Shown here: piece after piece, positions 6,692 through 9,873 of the stretch
Position numbering within the stretch: the stretch's first letter is position 1
How the letters are laid out: every line of letters starts with the position of its first letter
NCBI GenBank assembly: GCA_934279105.1
Contig: CAKQWR010000066.1
Coordinates: forward strand, 1 to 9,873
Reading direction: 5' to 3'
Origin: an uncultured Oribacterium sp.
GTDB taxonomy: Bacteria; Bacillota; Clostridia; Lachnospirales; Lachnospiraceae
DNA length: 9,873 nucleotides
The notes under the pieces: model-generated
The model's database searches: none
What the model saw: the letters and a program-made list of their open reading frames with translations, nothing else
What the model was told of the DNA's origin: nothing
Made by a program: the position numbers and the translations under genes

Positions 6692-6717
6692 TATGTGATT
6701 TCTTTAGAAATCATATA
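6692..6717. repeat. AT-rich 11-bp inverted repeat
   Basis: TATGTGATTTC (6692-6702) pairs with GAAATCATATA (6707-6717) around TTTA with one G-T wobble. It has no GC-rich stem and no T-run, so an operator or a DNA cruciform is as likely as a terminator. Confidence 0.5.
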
Positions 6718-6888
6718 ATATATGCTGTTTCTAAAAAAACTATATATCGCACCCAACAAACCAAACCATGCCAGGCATTTCCCTATATTACATATACGCA
6801 TCATTCCTGGCTTTCCGATTCACATCGCCTTTACATTTCACACATAAAACCAATTCATCATAATTTGCTTCGTTTAAGCAGGAAGCAT

Positions 6889-6979
6889 TATCTTTTCGTG
6901 CCACGCGCGAATCATTCATGCTATCAATTATGTTTCGCACCTTCTCCATCTATCTTTTCGTGCCACGCGCGAATCATTC
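6889..6979. repeat. Perfect 29-bp direct repeat, two copies
   Basis: The 29-bp sequences at 6889-6917 and 6951-6979 are identical (starting TATCTTTTCGTGCCACGCGC). The copies are 62 bp apart start to start. The second is followed by a perfect hairpin TCGTGC-GAA-GCACGA (6982-6996). The repeat contains a near-palindrome TTCGTGC...GCGCGAA. Confidence 0.8.
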
Positions 6980-7111
6980 TTTCGTGCGAAGCACGATCCT
7001 CCTCACCCGTTCTATCCTCCGATGCCTTCCCGTCGCCACCTTTCCTATTTCTAATCCACGAACATCATCGATTTTCCTTTACATCCGCGGAAAACGCGGT
7101 ATTCTTAATAC

Positions 7112-7191
7112 CATTCACGCGTTGGAATACCTTGATGAATCGCTGCGCTTGCTGGCTTGCAGTTTTTCTTCATGTCATTCACGCGCTGGAA
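7112..7191. repeat. 16-bp direct repeat, two copies
   Basis: CATTCACGCGTTGGAA (7112-7127) and CATTCACGCGCTGGAA (7176-7191) differ at one base and are 64 bp apart. On the opposite strand the upstream 29-bp repeat reads ATTCGCGCGTGGCA, which resembles this motif, so all four may belong to one family with the two pairs facing each other. Confidence 0.65.
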
Positions 7192-7351
7192 CCATGCTAT
7201 GTCCGGTCTGCAGGATCCTTCCTCCGAAGCCAATGCACTTGGTCTTTGCGCAGATGCCCGCCTGCACAATACAGCCGTGATCAGCTACGTTCGCACATCA
7301 CTACAAATTTAGATGCCGCATAGCCTTCGTTGTCACGATATCTTCGATCTG

Positions 7352-7379
7352 TTGTCCTCGGCATCAAACACGATACATA
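7352..7379 (+). promoter_or_regulatory. Weak candidate promoter of the TSUP gene
   Basis: TTGTCC (7352-7357) and TACATA (7374-7379) are spaced by 16 bp and lie 28 bases before the start codon. Both boxes are imperfect, so this is tentative. Confidence 0.25.
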
Positions 7380-7407
7380 ACGCATCACACCTACGAGGTA
7401 TCTTACT

Positions 7408-8175
7408 ATGCATATTACATTCTTAACCTACCTGATCTGTTGTCCACTTGTTTTTCTCGCTGGGCTCGTCGACGCCATCGGCGGAGGAGGAGGACTCATT
7501 TCCCTCCCAGCGTACCTCCTCGCCGGCCTTCCGGCGCATTACGCCATCGGCACGAACAAGCTCTCCAGCTGCTGCGGCACCACAGTCGCAACCATTCGCT
7601 TCATCCGCGAAGGTCTCGTCAACTGGCCGCTTGCGATTCCCTCTATCTTCGCCGCCATCATCGGCTCCTCCATCGGTGCGCGTTTCAGCCTGCTCGTGCC
7701 GGAGCAGGTTCTCGTAACGATTCTGATGATCGTCCTGCCTGTGACCGCCTTTATCGTCCTGAATCGCCACATCTTTCACGATAACGCGGAAGAGGCGTCG
7801 GCCAATGCACCTCGTACTTACGTAACGGCCATCCTCGCCGCACTCATCATCGGATTTTACGATGGCTTCTATGGCCCAGGCACCGGCACCTTCCTGATCA
7901 TCGCCTTCACCGTCTTCGCGAAGCTCGGCATCAAGACCGCAAACGGCCAGACCAAGGTCATCAATCTGACGACGAACATCACCTCGCTCGTCATCTTTAT
8001 CCTTCACGGCCAAACCGTATTCCTGCTTGGCATCCCGTGCGCCATCTGTAACATGATCGGCAACTACATCGGCGCCGGTCTCATGATGAAGAACGGCATG
8101 AAAATCGTCCGCCCATCGATCCTCATCGTGCTCGTGCTCCTCACGGTTAAAATCGTCACCGAGTATATTCTGTAA
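7408..8175 (+). CDS. TSUP family (TauE/SafE) membrane transporter
   Basis: The protein has 255 aa. ATG at 7408 is supported by GAGG (7395-7398), nine bases upstream. It is almost wholly hydrophobic, with about seven or eight membrane segments arranged as two repeats. The repeat signatures are GLVDAIGGGGGLISLP (residues 19-34) with AIGTNK (46-51) in the first half, and GFYDGFYGPGTGTFLI (149-164) with NGQTKVIN (179-186) in the second; these duplicated Gly-rich signatures define the TauE/SafE (TSUP) family. A charged loop near 121-136 links the halves. Length is typical. Members move small sulfur- or carbon-containing anions such as sulfite, sulfoacetate or thiosulfate across the cytoplasmic membrane; the substrate here cannot be read from sequence. 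It appears monocistronic, with a strong terminator about 75 bp downstream and no sulfur-metabolism gene beside it. Confidence 0.93.
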   Translation: MHITFLTYLICCPLVFLAGLVDAIGGGGGLISLPAYLLAGLPAHYAIGTNKLSSCCGTTVATIRFIREGLVNWPLAIPSIFAAIIGSSIGARFSLLVPEQVLVTILMIVLPVTAFIVLNRHIFHDNAEEASANAPRTYVTAILAALIIGFYDGFYGPGTGTFLIIAFTVFAKLGIKTANGQTKVINLTTNITSLVIFILHGQTVFLLGIPCAICNMIGNYIGAGLMMKNGMKIVRPSILIVLVLLTVKIVTEYIL

Positions 8176-8248
8176 CCGCTCAGCCGCCGAGTATCCTACT
8201 CGTATTACGCACATTACAATTCAGAACGAATACATTTTGTGATTTAGA

Positions 8249-8282
8249 AGAGCCTTGCGTCATTACGTAGGGCTCTTTTTTC
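8249..8282 (+). terminator. Rho-independent terminator of the TSUP gene
   Basis: AGAGCCTTGCG (8249-8259) pairs with CGTAGGGCTCT (8266-8276) over 11 bp with two G-U pairs and the loop TCATTA, followed by a run of six T. This is a textbook intrinsic terminator. Confidence 0.9.
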
Positions 8283-8326
8283 GCTTTTCCATCCATAGCA
8301 TGGCTCTTTTTTTCACCCTTCCATCC
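8271..8326. repeat. 31-bp imperfect tandem duplication of the terminator tail
   Basis: GGCTCTTTTTTCGCTTTTCC followed by ATCC (from 8271) recurs as GGCTCTTTTTTTCACCCTTC followed by CATCC (from 8302). The second copy has only a 4-bp hairpin (CCAT-AGC-ATGG) before its T-run. It may be a local duplication that gave a weak backup terminator. Confidence 0.6.
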
Positions 8327-8355
8327 TTGCGCCCCTTTTCGCAAACGAGTAAAAT
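8327..8355 (+). promoter_or_regulatory. Candidate promoter of the arginase-fold gene
   Basis: TTGCGC (8327-8332) and TAAAAT (8350-8355, 5 of 6 to consensus) are spaced by 17 bp, just after the terminator and 60 bases before the start codon. The -35 box matches only at TTG. A second AT-rich candidate (TATAAC near 8390) lies closer to the gene. Confidence 0.4.
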
Positions 8356-8414
8356 ACAGTATTTATAGTCATCGTTTTCAATCTGTTTTATAACTATCGG
8401 AGAGGAGGAAGTGT

Positions 8415-9431
8415 ATGCAACAACCGATCGTCATCATGAATTTCTCCCACATTTACGAAGATGAGAAATTTTATCGTCCGGAGCAGAAGAGCAGTACGCC
8501 GGCCGCTTCCTCGCCCCAGCCATCGGCGACCCCGGGGCGTCCTTCATATAGTTCGAATTCATTACCTTCGTTTGAGACCTCGACACGCGCGTCCGCCGCT
8601 CCGCACATCCTTGATTTCACCTCGCTGACCGGCACCAACGGCTTCTGCGACGATACCGCCGTCGCCGAGATTCGTCGCCGTATCGCCGAGTTTCCGGCCA
8701 GCGGCATTCACTTCCTCGATAATGGCAACTACCATTACCTCACACGTTTCTGGTGCGAGAAAATCACCGAAGATTTCGTCCTCGTCGTCTATGACCATCA
8801 CGTTGACCTCCGGAAACCCGTCTTCCCGGGCCTCATGAGCTGTGGCTCCTGGCTTCGCGATGTCCTTCTGCGGAACACCCATTGTCGCGGCATCCTCATC
8901 ATTGGCCCAAACCGCGCCCAGGCTGGCATCATCAACGCAGAGCTCATGACGCTCTCCTCCGAAATTGTTCTCCCGGAGGAACGTATGCCTGCCGCGCCGG
9001 TAGCCGACCGTCATGCGCGCGTGAAGGAATATGTCCGGACCTGCGAGGATCTTCAGGATCCGCTCCTCAATGTCAGCCTCTACAGCTTCACCGAAGACGA
9101 CATCCTGAGTGGCCGCGCCGACAGCCACATACCACCGCTCCTCGAACGCATCGGTCTTCCGATCTACATTTCCATCGACAAGGACGTTCTCTCTCGCAAA
9201 GTACTTCACACCAACTGGGATCAGGGCATCATGACCGAGGCAGAACTCATGCAGCACATCCGTTTCTTCATGATGAGTCCGGAAATCCGCGTCCTCGGCA
9301 TGGATGTATGCGGCGAACCCGCCTACAACGCCTACCGCCGCATCCTTGATGATGCCCGGAATATCCGCCGAAGCGACGGCGTAAACCAGCGCCTCCTCGA
9401 GCTTTACATGGACCACCCGGACCTTAGGTGA
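8415..9431 (+). CDS. Arginase/agmatinase-fold (ureohydrolase superfamily) protein
   Basis: The protein has 338 aa. ATG at 8415 follows GGAGAGGAGGAAG, with AGGAGG six bases upstream. The superfamily's binuclear manganese ligands are all present in order: H107 in GNYHY, D127, H129 and D131 in YDHHVD, D255 and D257 in SIDKD, and E301 after GMDVCG. Characterised members hydrolyse guanidino groups (arginine, agmatine, formiminoglutamate) to urea or formamide. Substrate-loop residues differ from classical arginase and agmatinase, so the substrate is unknown; the region after YDHHVD (LRKPVFPGLMSCGSWLRDVL) marks a divergent subgroup. It is probably cytoplasmic. Unusual is a Ser/Pro/Ala/Thr-rich segment at about residues 25-63, between the first strand (IVIMNFSHIYEDE) and the ILDFTSLTGTNGFCDD segment. 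It is a single-gene unit with its own promoter. Confidence 0.85.
   Translation: MQQPIVIMNFSHIYEDEKFYRPEQKSSTPAASSPQPSATPGRPSYSSNSLPSFETSTRASAAPHILDFTSLTGTNGFCDDTAVAEIRRRIAEFPASGIHFLDNGNYHYLTRFWCEKITEDFVLVVYDHHVDLRKPVFPGLMSCGSWLRDVLLRNTHCRGILIIGPNRAQAGIINAELMTLSSEIVLPEERMPAAPVADRHARVKEYVRTCEDLQDPLLNVSLYSFTEDDILSGRADSHIPPLLERIGLPIYISIDKDVLSRKVLHTNWDQGIMTEAELMQHIRFFMMSPEIRVLGMDVCGEPAYNAYRRILDDARNIRRSDGVNQRLLELYMDHPDLR
8487..8603 (+). other. Low-complexity insert in the arginase-fold gene
   Basis: Codons 25-63 encode a Ser/Pro/Ala/Thr-rich stretch (KSSTPAASSPQPSATPGRPS and onward) with no predicted fold, lying before the conserved superfamily core. Similar Ser-rich padding occurs in the RecQ-like gene of this window. 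Confidence 0.6.
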
Positions 9432-9440
9432 TTCCTGATT

Positions 9441-9558
9441 ATGTTCGAGTCCTAATGTTCGGCTCCTAATTATGTTCGAGTCCTAATGTTCGGCTCGTTA
9501 TGTTCGGGTCCTAATGTTCGATTCTTTATGCTCGACTCCTAAATATGTTCGACTTAAA
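9441..9558. repeat. 14-bp tandem repeat array, eight units
   Basis: Consensus ATGTTCGRSTCCTA. Units start at 9441, 9455, 9472, 9486, 9500, 9514, 9528 and 9545. Most abut exactly, with two 3-bp gaps (9469-9471 and 9542-9544). TTCG or CTCG is kept in every unit while the bases after it vary. It begins ten bases after the arginase-fold stop codon. Possible roles are iteron-like protein binding or an unstable minisatellite. Confidence 0.8.
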
Positions 9559-9822
9559 CTTGGTTTTCGATATACATAGACTTTTATTTTGATTAGGCGC
9601 TTCCGTGTATATTTCTGCGCGGCGCTTCCAAATCTTCATCCACCGCACGTCCTTTCGAGCCATTTTTCGTGGCATTTTAAACTTCTATAACACCGCGGCC
9701 GCCCATTCTGAGTCTTCCGAGCCTTGTGGATGTTCCGTGGACTCCGGAAGGGAGAGCAGGTGCCCTGCTTTACCCTTGTTTGTGCTTACCCCGCGGGCCT
9801 AGTGCCGCTTAGGGTTCCTGGC
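9559..9822. other. Intergenic region between converging genes
   Basis: I see no credible gene; the 65-residue frame at 9605-9802 has no ribosome binding site and no recognisable product. The sequence holds short direct copies of GGCGCTTCC (near 9596 and 9623) and a cluster of hairpins at its right end. Confidence 0.5.
9733..9777. terminator. Hairpin cluster, possible terminator between converging genes
   Basis: AGCAGG (9755-9760) pairs perfectly with CCTGCT (9764-9769) around TGC, extended by AAGGG (9748-9752) with CCCTT (9773-9777). An alternative stem TTCCG (9733-9737) with CGGAA (9745-9749) overlaps it. There is no long T-run on either strand, so the terminator call is weak; the position between converging ends supports it. 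Confidence 0.35.
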
Positions 9823-9873
9823 TTAGATTTTACCGGTCTCGTAGTACTGTGCTTCCGGCTGTTGTCCGCCGAG
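9823..9873 (-). CDS. Possible C-terminal end of a minus-strand gene (partial)
   Basis: Read from the right edge on the minus strand, 16 codons (LGGQQPEAQYYETGKI) lead to TAA at 9825-9823. Codon choice resembles the GC-richer genes of the window and the peptide reads like a real C-terminus. The piece is too short to identify a family, and a chance open frame cannot be excluded. Confidence 0.35.
   Translation of the reverse strand, partial: LGGQQPEAQYYETGKI

Larger units (their letters stand above)
6228..7380. other. Long spacer without a credible gene
   Basis: The first half (to about 6760) is extremely AT-rich and dense in TATATA runs. The second half is pyrimidine-rich on the plus strand and carries short repeated motifs. 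Open frames exist (for example 6191-6436, 6865-7323 and 6918-7280) but lack ribosome binding sites, look compositionally random, and two of them overlap each other across the repeats. I see no tRNA, rRNA or known riboswitch. It separates two transcription units and probably contains promoter and binding sites for the TSUP gene. Confidence 0.55.

Noticed and set aside
6865..7323. 152-aa and 120-aa overlapping frames upstream of the TSUP gene
   Set aside because: Cys/Ser/Arg-rich random composition, no RBS, and they run across noncoding direct repeats.
7423..8214. 263-aa minus-strand frame opposite the TSUP gene
   Set aside because: It is the shadow of a clearly recognisable transporter gene, with Asp/Glu/Gly-rich composition caused by antisense reading.
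8562..9416. 284-aa minus-strand frame opposite the arginase-fold gene
   Set aside because: Shadow of a gene with all metal-binding motifs on the plus strand.
9441..9558. tRNA fragments, because GTTCGAGTCC resembles a T-loop
   Set aside because: No acceptor, D or anticodon arms surround the motif and it recurs every 14 bp.

Overview
The window looks like a chromosomal segment of a low-to-mid GC, Gram-positive-type anaerobe, most likely Clostridia or Negativicutes. The grounds are strong AGGAGG-type ribosome binding sites, classical hairpin-plus-T-run terminators, and gene families common in gut and oral Firmicutes. I cannot name the genus. Composition is mosaic: the conserved gene cores are GC-richer, and the spacers and low-complexity inserts are clearly AT-richer.

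Layout: (1) The 3' end of a membrane protein, probably an ABC-2-type permease (1-117), followed by a long bipartite terminator-like hairpin (263-315). (2) A gene-poor, repeat-rich stretch (about 350-1427). It holds two abutting 29-bp repeats, a degenerate 28-32-bp array, a 137-bp segment bounded by perfect 13-bp inverted repeats, one doubtful small ORF, and a perfect 9+9-bp palindrome in front of the next gene. (3) A 3.8-kb gene for a very large RecQ-like protein whose ATPase motifs are mostly eroded although DEAH, RPxY, GRAGRDG and the HRDC domain remain, followed 103 bp later by a PD-(D/E)XK-like nuclease gene and then a 19-bp-stem terminator. (4) A 1.2-kb spacer: very AT-rich and full of TATATA, then rich in short repeated motifs. 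(5) A TSUP (TauE/SafE) membrane transporter gene with a good terminator. (6) An arginase-fold protein gene with its own promoter and RBS and a Ser/Pro-rich N-terminal insert. (7) Eight copies of a 14-bp tandem repeat, a hairpin cluster, and the possible 3' end of a minus-strand gene at the right edge.

The most interesting part is region 3. A RecQ-fold protein that seems to have lost its Walker A lysine, Q-motif, motif III and motif V, but stays open over 1,200+ codons, suggests a repurposed, non-canonical or scaffold RecQ paralogue. Its fold is interrupted by in-frame tandem repeats, it ends in an extra domain, and it is probably co-transcribed with a small nuclease-like protein under an operator-like palindrome. 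A DNA-processing or defence role is an inference only.
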